DNA of 64,000 bases from Paraburkholderia monticola (GTDB taxonomy: Bacteria; Pseudomonadota; Gammaproteobacteria; Burkholderiales; Burkholderiaceae): NCBI RefSeq assembly GCF_001580545.1, contig NZ_LRBG01000004.1, forward strand, positions 62,001 through 126,000, read 5' to 3'. Below, one piece after another: positions 25,739-34,809 of the stretch. The translations under genes were made by a program, and so were the position numbers. The notes beneath the pieces are model-generated. The model did no database searches, had not been told where the DNA came from, and worked only from the letters and a program-made list of their open reading frames with translations. How positions within the stretch are numbered: position 1 is the first letter of the stretch; every line of letters starts with the position of its first letter.

Positions 25739-26965
25739 TCAGTTGTTGATGTACTGGAACAGCGACATGTTCTGGACCTGCACGAACGCCTGCTGCGACG
25801 CCTGCAAGGCATTCTGCTGCTGCTCGTATTTGCTGATCGTCGAAACCATGTCGGTCTGGGTCAGGTCCGACAGATTGCTTTGCGTTTGCAGCGTGTTGGT
25901 TTGCGTGACCGTTTGCAGCGCCTTGACTTCCTGTTCGCGGCCGCCCACCGAAGCCTGCACCGTGGTGACGTTGTTCAGCGTGTTGCCAAGCTGCGAGAGC
26001 CCCGTGTTCAGCGCGTTCTGCAGCGTCGCCGCGGCCGTGGGGTTGCCGCTCACCGGCTGCTGGAGCGCGGCGATCATCGCGTTCAGGTTCGCGAACACAT
26101 CGGTGCCCGCCTTGTTGGCCGGCTGCACGGTGAACGTGTCGTTGGCGGACGGCGTGCCGGTGATCTCCACGGTCTGGCCGCCCATCGTGATGTCGGAGCC
26201 CGCCGTGTACGGTTGCGTCGTTCCCGCCACGCCGGTCGTCGTGTCGGTGACCGTGTAGCTCAGCGTCGAGCCGCTGCCGCTGAACAGGACCTGGTACGTG
26301 TCCGCGTTTGCCGCGTTGGTCGGATCGGTGACCGTCACCGCGCCGATCACGCCCGTGCCCGTGTTGCTCGAACTGGCCGAGGCGATCGGCTGCGCGTTGG
26401 TGCCGCCGACGCTCATGAACACCGCCTGCCCGTTGTCGCCGGTCGCGACCGCGTTGCTATCGGTGACCTGCACGGTGCGCGTGCCGGTGTCGCCCGCATA
26501 GACCACGTTGCCGGCCGCATCGGTCGTGAAGGCCTGAGCCGTGTTCTGGAAGCCGGAGAACAGCGAGTTGCCCGAACCATCGGTTGCATTCGCGTAGGTC
26601 ACGAGCTGGTCGCGCAGGGTGGTCAGCTGCGCGGCGATCGCGGTCCGGTCGGAGTCGTTCAGGCCGCCGTCGCCGGCGCGCAGGCCCAGCGTGTTGGCGC
26701 TCTGCAATGTCGTGATGACCGTGGAGAGCGTCGAGTCTTCGGCTTGCAACGACGTGAGCGCCGCATTCTGGTTCGTCGCGTACTGCGACAGCGCGGCCGC
26801 CGTCGAGCTGAGCGTCACGGCCTGCGCGGCGCCGAGCGGATTGTCGGCGGGCGAGGTCAGACTCTGGCCGCTCGAGATTTCCTGATAGATCTGCGACAAC
26901 TGAGCCTGCTGATCGCTCATTGCCGCGACGTTCATGCTGAAGTACTGCGAGGTGGAAATTCGCAT
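25739..26965 (-). CDS. flgL: Flagellar hook-filament junction protein FlgL
   Basis: HAP3, a secreted axial protein of 408 residues. The N-terminal coiled-coil domain (MRISTSQYFSMNVAAMSDQQ) and the C-terminal heptads (NLSDLTQTDMVSTISKYEQQ) flank a variable middle. Residues about 218-285 form an inserted beta-rich module (ADTYQVLFSGSGSTLSYTVT, then GGQTVEITGTPSANDTFTV) also present in FlgE of this cluster, which explains part of the length excess over enteric FlgL. It lies 11 bp after flgK. Confidence 0.95.
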   Translation of the reverse strand: MRISTSQYFSMNVAAMSDQQAQLSQIYQEISSGQSLTSPADNPLGAAQAVTLSSTAAALSQYATNQNAALTSLQAEDSTLSTVITTLQSANTLGLRAGDGGLNDSDRTAIAAQLTTLRDQLVTYANATDGSGNSLFSGFQNTAQAFTTDAAGNVVYAGDTGTRTVQVTDSNAVATGDNGQAVFMSVGGTNAQPIASASSSNTGTGVIGAVTVTDPTNAANADTYQVLFSGSGSTLSYTVTDTTTGVAGTTQPYTAGSDITMGGQTVEITGTPSANDTFTVQPANKAGTDVFANLNAMIAALQQPVSGNPTAAATLQNALNTGLSQLGNTLNNVTTVQASVGGREQEVKALQTVTQTNTLQTQSNLSDLTQTDMVSTISKYEQQQNALQASQQAFVQVQNMSLFQYINN

Positions 26966-26976
26966 GGTTCAACGCC

Positions 26977-28971
26977 TTACGAAAAGATGCCAAGCAGAGT
27001 CTGGAACAGCGTCTCTGCGGTCTGGATGACCTTGCTGTTGGCCTGATAAAGCTGCTGGTATTGAAGCAGGTTGGCCGCTTCTTCATTGGTATTGACGCCC
27101 GACACCGACTGCTGCGCCGACGTGATCTGCGTGACGAGCGTGCTTTGCGCGGTCGCCGACGCCTGGATCTGCGCGGTCTGGTTGCCGATGTCGTTGACGT
27201 AGCTCGCGTACGCGTCCGTCAGCGTCGCGCTGCCGCCCGAGAGCACCTGAGCCGAGGTCAGGTTCGAGAGCAGTTGCGCGTTGCGTCCGTCGTTGGTCGC
27301 GCCGGTATTCGGTCCGATCGTGAACGAGTCGCCGTTGGCGGGCGTGCCGCTCAGCGTGACCGTCACGTTGTTCATCACGCCCGTATTCGTCGAGTTGGTC
27401 GGGTTGGTGATCGTCAGCGTCGCGCCGGAACCCGGCGAGTACGGCACCGCGGTCGTCGTCGAGCCGATCGTGTACGAGGTGGACGGCGAGCCGGCGACCG
27501 TCACGACGGTGCCGACCGGGAAGCCGGTGAGGCCGGTGCCCGCGGTATAGGTAATCGTCGAGGCGCTGGTCGGCGCGCTATAGCCCGCCGAGACCGTGCC
27601 CTGCGTGACCGTCATGCTGCCCGTGTTCGAGGTCGACGCCGACGCGAGCACCGGCGCCGCGGCCGCGATCGCCGAGGCCGACGTGGTGGTCAGCTTGAAG
27701 CTGTCGAGCGCGCCGCTGGTCGGCTTGACCGAGAACGAGTCGCCGGCGTTCATCGTGCCGCTCGGGATCGAAAACTGCAGGCCGTCGATCGGATTGTTCA
27801 GGTTCGCCGCCGAGCCGACGACGCTGCCGGTTTCCTGGTCGGTCAGCGTATAGGTGCTGCCGTTGTACGACAGCGTGTAGTTGCCCGTGGTCGGCTGCGT
27901 CGCGTCGGCGAACGATACGGAGAGCGCCGCGGTGCCCGTGTTCTGCGGATTCGCGTACACGGTCGGCGAGCCGACCGAGAACAGCGCGCCGCCCGCGGTA
28001 CCGTTCAGGGTGAGGCCGAGTTCGTTCTGCGCGTTGACCTGCGCGGCGAAGCTCGTGGCGATCGCGCCGAGTTGCGCCGCGGCAGGATCGAGCGTCTGGG
28101 AGCGGAATTCCAGCAGGCCGCCGAGCGTGCCGCCGGACACGGCCGTGTCGGAAAGCGTCTGCGGGGTCGGCGTCGCCTTCGCGCCCGCCTGGCCGAGATA
28201 CGTCACCGACAGCTCGCTCGGATCGCTCGTCGAAGTCGCCGTGCCGAGGTTGAAGCTGTTGCCGGCCAGCACGAGCGGCTTGCCGTTCGACATGAACAGG
28301 CTGTAGTTGCCGTTGTCCTGCACGACCGACACGCCGACCAGCTGCGACAGGTTCGAGACCGCTTGGTCGCGCTCGTCGAGCAGCTGGTTCGGCGGCTGGC
28401 CCTGGCTGCTCGCCTGCGTGATCTGCGTATTGAGCGATGCGATCTGCGCGGTGAAGGTGTTGATCTGCGTCACCGTGCTGCTCAGCTGCGTGTTGACGCT
28501 CGAACGGAGTTGGTCGTACTGCTGGCCCGCCTGGTTGATCTGGTTCGCGAGCGTCTGCGCGTCGCTGATCGCGGTCTGCCGCGTCGAGATGCTCGACGCG
28601 TTGTTGGCGACGTTCTGCAGACCCGTGAAGTAACCGCTGATCGAGCTTGCTATCCCCGTGGTCGGACTGCCGACCAGGTTGTTCAGCTGCGAGATCATCG
28701 TGTTGTACGTGTTGAGCGAGCCGCTCCACGACTGCGCGTTGTTCAGCTCGGTCGTGAGGTACTGGCTGTACTGGCGCACCACGGTGTCGGTGGAGACGCC
28801 CATCGGCATGTAGCCGGAGCCGGTATAGGTGCCGCTCGACTCCGAATACTCCGGGGTTTCGAGCGAATAGCCGGGCGTCGACACGTTGCTGATGTTCTCA
28901 CCAGTCACCGTCAAACCCCACTGCGCGGCGTTCAGGCCGCTAAGGCCGATAGTCAAGAGATTGCTGGACAT
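26977..28971 (-). CDS. flgK: Flagellar hook-filament junction protein FlgK
   Basis: HAP1, 664 residues, against about 547 in enterics. N-terminal NLLTIGLSGLNAAQWGLTVT plus ENISNVSTPGYS, and C-terminal GVNTNEEAANLLQYQQLYQA, are the axial signatures. Residues about 330-560 hold extra beta modules, including GNYTLSYNGSTYTLTDQETG and VTLSGTPANGDSFTIGP. A sigma-28-like promoter and a leader hairpin lie upstream, so flgKL is probably transcribed late. Confidence 0.96.
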   Translation of the reverse strand: MSSNLLTIGLSGLNAAQWGLTVTGENISNVSTPGYSLETPEYSESSGTYTGSGYMPMGVSTDTVVRQYSQYLTTELNNAQSWSGSLNTYNTMISQLNNLVGSPTTGIASSISGYFTGLQNVANNASSISTRQTAISDAQTLANQINQAGQQYDQLRSSVNTQLSSTVTQINTFTAQIASLNTQITQASSQGQPPNQLLDERDQAVSNLSQLVGVSVVQDNGNYSLFMSNGKPLVLAGNSFNLGTATSTSDPSELSVTYLGQAGAKATPTPQTLSDTAVSGGTLGGLLEFRSQTLDPAAAQLGAIATSFAAQVNAQNELGLTLNGTAGGALFSVGSPTVYANPQNTGTAALSVSFADATQPTTGNYTLSYNGSTYTLTDQETGSVVGSAANLNNPIDGLQFSIPSGTMNAGDSFSVKPTSGALDSFKLTTTSASAIAAAAPVLASASTSNTGSMTVTQGTVSAGYSAPTSASTITYTAGTGLTGFPVGTVVTVAGSPSTSYTIGSTTTAVPYSPGSGATLTITNPTNSTNTGVMNNVTVTLSGTPANGDSFTIGPNTGATNDGRNAQLLSNLTSAQVLSGGSATLTDAYASYVNDIGNQTAQIQASATAQSTLVTQITSAQQSVSGVNTNEEAANLLQYQQLYQANSKVIQTAETLFQTLLGIFS

Positions 28972-28985
28972 GCGTCATCCTGAGG

Positions 28986-29008
28986 GGCGGCATCGCAGAC
29001 ATGCCGCC
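28986..29008 (-). other. Hairpin in the flgK leader
   Basis: GGCGGCAT and ATGCCGCC form a perfect 8-bp stem around a 7-base loop. It lies between the sigma-28-like promoter and the flgK start, leaving about 14 bases (containing CCTCAGGATGACGC) free for ribosome binding. It could tune flgK translation; no T run follows, so it is not a terminator. Confidence 0.6.
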
Positions 29009-29028
29009 ACGTTGCTGGAACATCCTCT

Positions 29029-29055
29029 TTAACGGCCCGTCACGCGAAAAATTGA
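29029..29055 (-). promoter_or_regulatory. Sigma-28 (FliA) promoter for flgKL
   Basis: TCAA (29052-29055), a 15-base spacer and GCCGTTAA (29029-29036) on the minus strand. The spacing is exact, with one mismatch in each element against TAAA-N15-GCCGATAA. About 58 bp before the flgK ATG. Confidence 0.72.
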
Positions 29056-29195
29056 GGGCCATTCCACTTCGTTTGCGCCACCCGCGATGCCGTTGCGACG
29101 TCGCCTCAGGTGCGAGTGCAACGTTTTCCCTGCGGGCCAAAGCGTTCGCGCGATGCCGTGCGTCATGCACCCGGCACCGCGCGTTGTTGCGCCGC

Positions 29196-29969
29196 TCAGC
29201 GTGACAGCGAGCGACGCTTCATTTCGAGCTGGGTGATCAGCCGTTGCAGCGTGTTTTCCGCGCTGCCCGGCAGCGTCAGGAAACGGAAGCCGAGCTGATA
29301 GCGCTGCGTGCCGTTCGGCAGCGCGAGCGAGCGATGCGACACCAGCTGCAGATCGAGCGACAGACGGCCGAGCGCGCCGAGCGTGAGTTCGCAGTCCATC
29401 AGACGCGCGCCCATCGGCAGCTGGGCGACGCGCATATCGGTCGTGCGCATGCCGACGCCGCCGAGCGACAGGTCGTGCACCTCGAAGCGGAACGAATCGC
29501 CCTCCGGCAGGCGGCCGGTGCACATGTACGGATCGAGAATCGGCGCGGCGACGCGGAAGTACTCGCGGCGCTGCACGTAGAACAGCACCTCGGGGAAGTC
29601 GGCCTCGAACGCCGGCCGCCCCTCGAAACGCGTCTCGCGCGGCGTCTGGGTCGAGAAGTCGACGCGCACGCCGTCGGGCGACGCGTGGAACTGGCAGCGC
29701 GGCGCGCTGAGCAGCCCCTTGTTCTGATCGGAGAGCGCGCCCCAATCGAAGGTGAAGGTACGCTCTCGCACGTCGACGTCGAGCAGCTTCGTGACGAGTT
29801 GTCCGCCCGCATATTCGACGGTGAGGAAATCGCCGCGATTGACGAGATTGCGCAGCTGCACGCCGATTTCCAGCGGATTGCGGCGGCCGAAATCGGGAAC
29901 ACCTTCGTCTTGCGAGACGTGCGGCTGACGGTTCGTGTCAATCAGGCCGTTCGACTGGTTCATATCCAT
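29196..29969 (-). CDS. ycgR: Flagellar brake protein YcgR (c-di-GMP-binding PilZ protein)
   Basis: Cytoplasmic protein that, when loaded with cyclic di-GMP, binds the motor and slows swimming. The N-terminal YcgR domain begins near NPLEIGVQLRNLVNRGDFLT; the PilZ domain carries QRREYFRVAAP (the RxxxR c-di-GMP motif) and DLSLGGVGM (the D/NxSxxG motif). About 257 residues from the chosen ATG. The start is uncertain: several in-frame ATGs or GTGs (30053, 30038, 29987, 29969, 29963) lie after the promoter and none has a good ribosome site. Convergence with sigma-28 control supports a late motility gene. Confidence 0.88.
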   Translation of the reverse strand: MDMNQSNGLIDTNRQPHVSQDEGVPDFGRRNPLEIGVQLRNLVNRGDFLTVEYAGGQLVTKLLDVDVRERTFTFDWGALSDQNKGLLSAPRCQFHASPDGVRVDFSTQTPRETRFEGRPAFEADFPEVLFYVQRREYFRVAAPILDPYMCTGRLPEGDSFRFEVHDLSLGGVGMRTTDMRVAQLPMGARLMDCELTLGALGRLSLDLQLVSHRSLALPNGTQRYQLGFRFLTLPGSAENTLQRLITQLEMKRRSLSR

Positions 29970-30306
29970 GGGCTTGCCGGTAAGCATGTTCTTGCGGGCA
30001 CGTGCCGGGGCCTGGCCGTCGACTCGGAGGGTCGTCATGCAAAGCCGCAACACGCGCGTTCGACCGGACCTTACTGCGTTTATCCGGTATCGGGTCTAAC
30101 TCTTTAGCGGCAGCATCCGGCCAAAATTTAGGGGCTTCTACTAAATATTCGGCGGCCGTGACCCGCAAACGTTAAATCCGTATCCGCCCCATTTTCGCGA
30201 TTTTGCTGGCGCGGCAGTTTAATGCCGCCTTTTACCGCTTACCGATTTGCGGCCACTACCTTTGTGCCGATTATTGCAACTCGCCCGTCGCGTGCATTGA
30301 TTTTAA
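29970..30306 (-). other. ycgR leader and flgJ downstream region
   Basis: 337 bp, more AT-rich than its surroundings. It contains the ycgR sigma-28 promoter and, at about 30209-30229, a GGCGGCA-TTAAAC-TGCCGC hairpin (minus strand) that could end the flgB-J transcript; no T run follows it. No gene seen. Confidence 0.5.
30080..30106 (-). promoter_or_regulatory. Sigma-28 (FliA) promoter for ycgR
   Basis: TAAA (30103-30106), a 15-base spacer and CCGGATAA (30080-30087) on the minus strand. The -35 is perfect and the -10 differs from GCCGATAA at two bases. Confidence 0.75.
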
Positions 30307-31305
30307 TCAGCCCATTTTCTGCATGATCGACAGCAGTTTTTTCGCGTAATGCGGGTCGGTCGCATAACCGGCGCGTTGCATGCCGTTGGCAAAACCGTTC
30401 ACGTCGCGCGACGAATTGATCACCTGGGCGTAACGCGGGTTGCTCTTCAACATGCTCGCGTAGTCGGTCATCGCTTCCTGGTAGGAGTCGTACGCGCGGA
30501 ATTTCTCGACCGTGCGATGCGGCTTGCCGTTCACGTATTCGGTCGTGACCGTCGATACGGTCTTGCCGGTCCAGTCGTTGCCCGCCTTGATGCCGAACAC
30601 GTTGTGGCTCGTCGAGCCATCGGCCTTCTTGATCTCGCTCTTGCCCCAGCCCGATTCGAGCGCGGCCTGACCGATGATGAAGCGCGCCGGAATCCCGGTC
30701 GCCGCGCTCGCGGCTTGCGCCGGCGCGGCGAGCTTGTCGACGAATGCGTCGACCTTTGGCGAGCTGCCGTCGCCGCGCACCGGCGGGGTCAGCGCGCTAT
30801 TGGCCGAGTAGGCCCGGCCGAGCGCGAGCTGACCGTTCGCCTGGGCGTTGCCGTAGGCGCGGGCCAGCGCGTTGAGCGCAGCGGTCTGGCCTTCGTCGCC
30901 ACCGCTGCCGCCGCCGAGCGCGTTGGCCATGCCGGCGAGACCACCCGCCGCGCCATTCGCGCCGCCCACCTGCATGCCCTGGTTGCGCATCAGCTGCTTG
31001 AGCATCGCGTCGGCGACGCCGATGCCCTTCTTCGAGAGCTGCTGCGCCATCTGCTGATCCATCATCGACGTGAAGGTCGCCGTGTCGTGCGAATCGAACG
31101 GGCCGTCCTGCGGCGTCGCATCGCGCATGCTCTTGAGCATCATCTGCGTGAACACGGCGTCGAACTGCTGCGCGGCCATCTTCATGCCGGCTTGCGGCGA
31201 GGCCTTCGCCTGCGCGCTCAGTGCGCCGAAGCCCTGCACGTCGAGCGCGAAGCGGCTGGTCAGATCGTTGGCGGAATTGACGCTATTGGTCGGATCCGAG
31301 TTCAT
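30307..31305 (-). CDS. flgJ: FlgJ: rod assembly protein with peptidoglycan hydrolase domain
   Basis: Periplasmic protein of 332 residues with two parts. Residues about 30-125 are the rod-capping domain (AAQQFDAVFTQMMLKSMRDA). Residues about 180-330 form a glucosaminidase-type muramidase domain with the catalytic-glutamate motif QAALESGWG and SHNVFGIKAGNDWTGKTV. It opens the peptidoglycan for the rod. This is the dual-domain form of beta- and gammaproteobacteria. Last gene of flgBCDEFGHIJ, 12 bp after flgI. Confidence 0.95.
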   Translation of the reverse strand: MNSDPTNSVNSANDLTSRFALDVQGFGALSAQAKASPQAGMKMAAQQFDAVFTQMMLKSMRDATPQDGPFDSHDTATFTSMMDQQMAQQLSKKGIGVADAMLKQLMRNQGMQVGGANGAAGGLAGMANALGGGSGGDEGQTAALNALARAYGNAQANGQLALGRAYSANSALTPPVRGDGSSPKVDAFVDKLAAPAQAASAATGIPARFIIGQAALESGWGKSEIKKADGSTSHNVFGIKAGNDWTGKTVSTVTTEYVNGKPHRTVEKFRAYDSYQEAMTDYASMLKSNPRYAQVINSSRDVNGFANGMQRAGYATDPHYAKKLLSIMQKMG

Positions 31306-31317
31306 CTCTCGTGCTCC

Positions 31318-32487
31318 TTAGATGATTTCCAGGTCGGCGCGCAATGCACCGGCTGCCTTCATGGCCTGCAGGATCGACATCAGATCCGCGGGCGTCGCGC
31401 CGAGCGCATTGAGCCCCTTCACCACTTCGGCGAGGTTCGCACCGGCGTTCACCATTTTCAGCGAGCCGTTGTCCTGCTTCATCTGGATCTGCGACTGCTG
31501 CGCGACCACGGTGCGGCCGTTCGAGAACGCGCCCGGCTGGCTCACCACCGGCTGCGTGTTGATCACGACCGACAGATTGCCGTGCGCGACCGCGCAGTTT
31601 TGCAGCGTGACCATCTGGTTCATCACGATCGAGCCGGTACGGGCGTTCAGGATCACCTTCGCGGGCGCCTGCCCGGGACGTACGTCGAGATTCTGCAATT
31701 GCGCCATGAACGCCACCTGCTGTTGCGCATCGGCCGGCGCGCGCAACTGGATCGTGCGGCCGTCGAGCGCGGTCGCGGTGCCGCTGCCGAACGTGTTGTC
31801 GATCGCGGCGACGACGCGCTGCGTGGTGTCGTAGTCCATGTCGTTCAGGTCGAGCTGCATCGTGCCCGCCTGCGCCACCGCGGTCGGCACCGAGCGCTCG
31901 ACGATCGCGCCGCTGGTGATGCGCCCCGCGGCCAGCTGGTTCACCTGCACCTTGCTGCCGTTCGCGCTCGCGCCCGCGCCGCCTACCGCGACGTTGCCCT
32001 GGCCGAGCGCATACACCTGGCCGTCGGCGCCCTTCAGCGGCGTGAGCAGCAGCGTGCCGCCGCGCAGGCTCTTCGCATTGCCGAGCGACGACACCGTAAT
32101 GTCGATCGCTTCGCCGGGCCGCGCGAACGGCGGCAGCACCGCGGTCACCATCACCGCGGCGACGTTCTTCAACTGAATGTTCGACAGCGACGACTGCGAG
32201 TTGCTCGAACCCGCCGCCTGGTTGTTGATCGAGATGCCGAGGTTCGCCAGCATGTTCGCGAGCGTCTGCGTCGTGAACGGCGTCTGGGTGGTCTGGTCGC
32301 CGGTGCCGTCGAGGCCGACCACGAGACCATAGCCGATCAGCGGGTTGTCGCGCACGCCCTGGATTTGCGCAAGGTCCTTCAGGCGCTCGGCATGCGCTGG
32401 CGTCACGGCCGGCAGCGCCGCGCCCGCGAGCGCGACGAACATGAGCGCGCGGCCCGCGCGCGACAGCGTGTTGAAGACGGTACCCAT
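31318..32487 (-). CDS. flgI: Flagellar P-ring protein FlgI
   Basis: Periplasmic protein of 389 residues that forms the P ring in the peptidoglycan layer. It has a Sec signal peptide cleaved after AHA (about residue 33). The mature start [26 protein letters not shown] is the family signature; [20 protein letters not shown] and [22 protein letters not shown] close the protein. The ATG at 32487 lies two bases after the flgH stop; upstream GTGs in frame are less likely. Confidence 0.97.
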   Translation of the reverse strand: MGTVFNTLSRAGRALMFVALAGAALPAVTPAHAERLKDLAQIQGVRDNPLIGYGLVVGLDGTGDQTTQTPFTTQTLANMLANLGISINNQAAGSSNSQSSLSNIQLKNVAAVMVTAVLPPFARPGEAIDITVSSLGNAKSLRGGTLLLTPLKGADGQVYALGQGNVAVGGAGASANGSKVQVNQLAAGRITSGAIVERSVPTAVAQAGTMQLDLNDMDYDTTQRVVAAIDNTFGSGTATALDGRTIQLRAPADAQQQVAFMAQLQNLDVRPGQAPAKVILNARTGSIVMNQMVTLQNCAVAHGNLSVVINTQPVVSQPGAFSNGRTVVAQQSQIQMKQDNGSLKMVNAGANLAEVVKGLNALGATPADLMSILQAMKAAGALRADLEII

Positions 32488-32489
32488 GA

Positions 32490-33191
32490 TCACCACGGCG
32501 CCACGTTGAGGAAGAACCGCTGCAGCCAGCCCATGGTCTGGGCTTCGTCTATGTAGCCCTTCGCGGAGTATTCGATTTTCGCGTCGGCGACCTGGGTCGA
32601 GTACACGGCGTTCAGACTCGAAATCGTGTTCGGATTCACCACCCCGGAAAAACGCACGAATTCATTGCCCTGATTGATCAGCATCTGCTTCTCGCCGCTC
32701 ACGATCAGATTGCCGTTCGCCTGCACGCCGGTCACGGTCACGGTGATCGTGCCGTTGAACGTATTCGACGCGTTCGCGCCGCCGGTACCGGCAAAGCCGT
32801 TGACGCCGGACGCGCTCAGGTTGGTCTTGGCGAACAGCCCGCCGAGAAAGCCCGCGGTCGGCACGTTGAAGTTCGTGGTGCCGTTGCGGGTCGCATTCGC
32901 GCCCGAGTTCTTGGTCGCGTTGATGTTCTCGGCGATCACGATCGTGATGATGTCGCCCACGTTGCGCGGCCGCTGATCTTCGAACAGCGGCCGACCCGCA
33001 TAGCCCGGGTTGTAGATCGAGCCCGGCGCCTGCGCCTGCGGGGGCACCGGCGGCAGCGCGGTCATCGGCTGCTGCGTGATCGGTTGCTTCGGCACGAGGG
33101 CGCAGCCGCCGAGCGCCGCGAGCAGCGTGAGCTGCACGAGGGCCTCGGCCGTGCGCGAATGAACCGGAGTGCGAGTGGAGTGCGACATCAT
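32490..33191 (-). CDS. flgH: Flagellar L-ring lipoprotein FlgH
   Basis: Outer-membrane lipoprotein of 233 residues forming the L ring. The lipobox LAALGGC places the lipidated cysteine near residue 31. The mature part contains [20 protein letters not shown], and the C-terminal [22 protein letters not shown] is typical. Two adjacent ATGs could start the protein. The signal part begins with a polar stretch, longer than usual. Confidence 0.95.
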   Translation of the reverse strand: MMSHSTRTPVHSRTAEALVQLTLLAALGGCALVPKQPITQQPMTALPPVPPQAQAPGSIYNPGYAGRPLFEDQRPRNVGDIITIVIAENINATKNSGANATRNGTTNFNVPTAGFLGGLFAKTNLSASGVNGFAGTGGANASNTFNGTITVTVTGVQANGNLIVSGEKQMLINQGNEFVRFSGVVNPNTISSLNAVYSTQVADAKIEYSAKGYIDEAQTMGWLQRFFLNVAPW

Positions 33192-33217
33192 CGTTTACCG
33201 CCTTAAATTTCCAGTCC

Positions 33218-34006
33218 TCAAACCTGCATCTGGCTCAAGGTCTGCAACATCTGGTCGGAGGTCGACACGGCCTTGCTGTTGATTTCGTACGCGCGTTGCG
33301 TCTGGATCATGTTGACCAGCTCCTGCACGACGTTCACGTTCGACGCTTCCACGTAACCCTGGTTGAGCGAGCCCGCCCCATTCAGGCCCGGCTGCGCCAC
33401 GTTCGGCGCACCCGACGAGGAGGTCTCCGCGAACAGGTTCTCGCCCTTCGCGTCGAGGCCGGCCGGGTTGATGAAGGTTGCGATCTGCATCGTGCCGAGC
33501 TGCTGCGTGTTGCTCGAGCCGGCCACGGTGATCGACACCGCGCCGTCGCTGCCGATCGTCAGCGAGGTTGCGTTCGCCGGGATCGTGATCGCCGGAATCA
33601 CCTGGTAGCCGCTCGAGGTGACGAGCTGCCCCTGCGCGTTGGTCTGAAACGAGCCGTCGCGCGTGTAGGCGGTCGTGCCGTCGGGCATCTGCACCTGGAA
33701 GAAGCCCGCGCCGTTGATCGCGACGTCCTTCGAGTTGCCGGTCTGCTGCAGGTTGCCCTGGGTGTACAGACGCTCGGTCGCGACCTGCTGCACGCCGGTG
33801 CCGAGCTGGATGCCGGAGGGCAGCTCGGTCTGCTGCGTCGAGTTCGCGCCCGGCTGGCGGATGGTCTGGTACAGCAGATCCTCGAACACCGCGCGCGAGC
33901 CCTTGAAGCCGTTGGTGCTGACGTTCGCGAGGTTGTTCGAGATCACGTCCATCTGCGACTGTTGCGCATTCATGCCGGTAGCGGCGATGTAGAGTGAGCG
34001 GTTCAT
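33218..34006 (-). CDS. flgG: Flagellar distal rod protein FlgG
   Basis: Axial rod protein of 262 residues, close to the enteric length. N-terminal [20 protein letters not shown], then [25 protein letters not shown] (the rod-stiffening region), and C-terminal [20 protein letters not shown] with the closing heptads. Exported through the FliPQR-FlhAB gate. Confidence 0.97.
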   Translation of the reverse strand: MNRSLYIAATGMNAQQSQMDVISNNLANVSTNGFKGSRAVFEDLLYQTIRQPGANSTQQTELPSGIQLGTGVQQVATERLYTQGNLQQTGNSKDVAINGAGFFQVQMPDGTTAYTRDGSFQTNAQGQLVTSSGYQVIPAITIPANATSLTIGSDGAVSITVAGSSNTQQLGTMQIATFINPAGLDAKGENLFAETSSSGAPNVAQPGLNGAGSLNQGYVEASNVNVVQELVNMIQTQRAYEINSKAVSTSDQMLQTLSQMQV

Positions 34007-34033
34007 TTATGGTTCTCCAATGTCAGCAAGCCG

Positions 34034-34792
34034 TTAGCTGAAGCTGAGCAGCTGGTTGGCGGACTGGTCGTTCTTGTCGGCGTTTTCCAGCAGCTGCGTC
34101 TGCATCTGGAATTGACGTGCGTTGGTGATCATCGAGACCATCGCGCTGACCGGATTCACGTTGCTGCCTTCGAGCGAAGCCGGGGCGAGCGTCACGGTCG
34201 GATCGGCGTCGGCGGGGTTGCCGTCGGCGGTGCGAAACAGACCGTCGTCGCCGCGTGAGAGCGACTGCGGATCGGGATTCACGAGCTTCAGCTGATCGAC
34301 GGTGACGACCGCCGTGGGCGGATCGCCCGGCGTCAATGCCGACACCGTGCCGTCCTTGCCGATCGTGATCTGCGCACCCGGCGGCACCGACACCGGGCCG
34401 CCGTTGCCGAGCACGACCTGATTGGTCGCGTTCACGAGCTGGCCGTTTTCGTCGATGTGCAGATTGCCCGCGCGCGTGTAGGCCTCATTGCCGTCGGCGG
34501 TCTGCACCGACAGCCAGCCCGGCCCCTGAATCGCGACGTCGAGCGGATTGCCCGTCTGCTGGATCGGCCCCGGCGTGTAGTCGGCGCCCGGCGTCGACGA
34601 CAGCACGAAGGTGCGGGTCGTGTCGTCGTTGATCGAGCTGCCGTCGCCGAACGACATCGGCACGGCGCGGTAGGTTTCGAGCTGCGCGCGAAAACCCGTG
34701 GTCGACGCGTTCGCGAGATTGTTCGCGACGATCGCCTGCTGTTCGAGCGCCTGCGCGCTGCCCGACATCGCGGTGTAGATCAGCCGATCCAT
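34034..34792 (-). CDS. flgF: Flagellar proximal rod protein FlgF
   Basis: Axial rod protein of 252 residues. It starts MDRLIYTAMSGSAQALEQQA with NNLANASTTGFRAQL, and ends in SNVNPVSAMVSMITNARQFQ plus a heptad tail. It follows flgE by 17 bp in the rod-hook operon. Confidence 0.96.
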   Translation of the reverse strand: MDRLIYTAMSGSAQALEQQAIVANNLANASTTGFRAQLETYRAVPMSFGDGSSINDDTTRTFVLSSTPGADYTPGPIQQTGNPLDVAIQGPGWLSVQTADGNEAYTRAGNLHIDENGQLVNATNQVVLGNGGPVSVPPGAQITIGKDGTVSALTPGDPPTAVVTVDQLKLVNPDPQSLSRGDDGLFRTADGNPADADPTVTLAPASLEGSNVNPVSAMVSMITNARQFQMQTQLLENADKNDQSANQLLSFS

Positions 34793-34809
34793 GAAGAGGT
34801 CCCGTTGGC

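Noticed and set aside
26977..28971. flgK as a phage tail or adhesin gene because of its beta repeats
   Set aside because: Both ends carry clear axial-protein signatures and it precedes flgL.
30349..32556. 735-codon plus-strand frame across flgJ and flgI
   Set aside because: Antisense shadow of two well-recognised genes.
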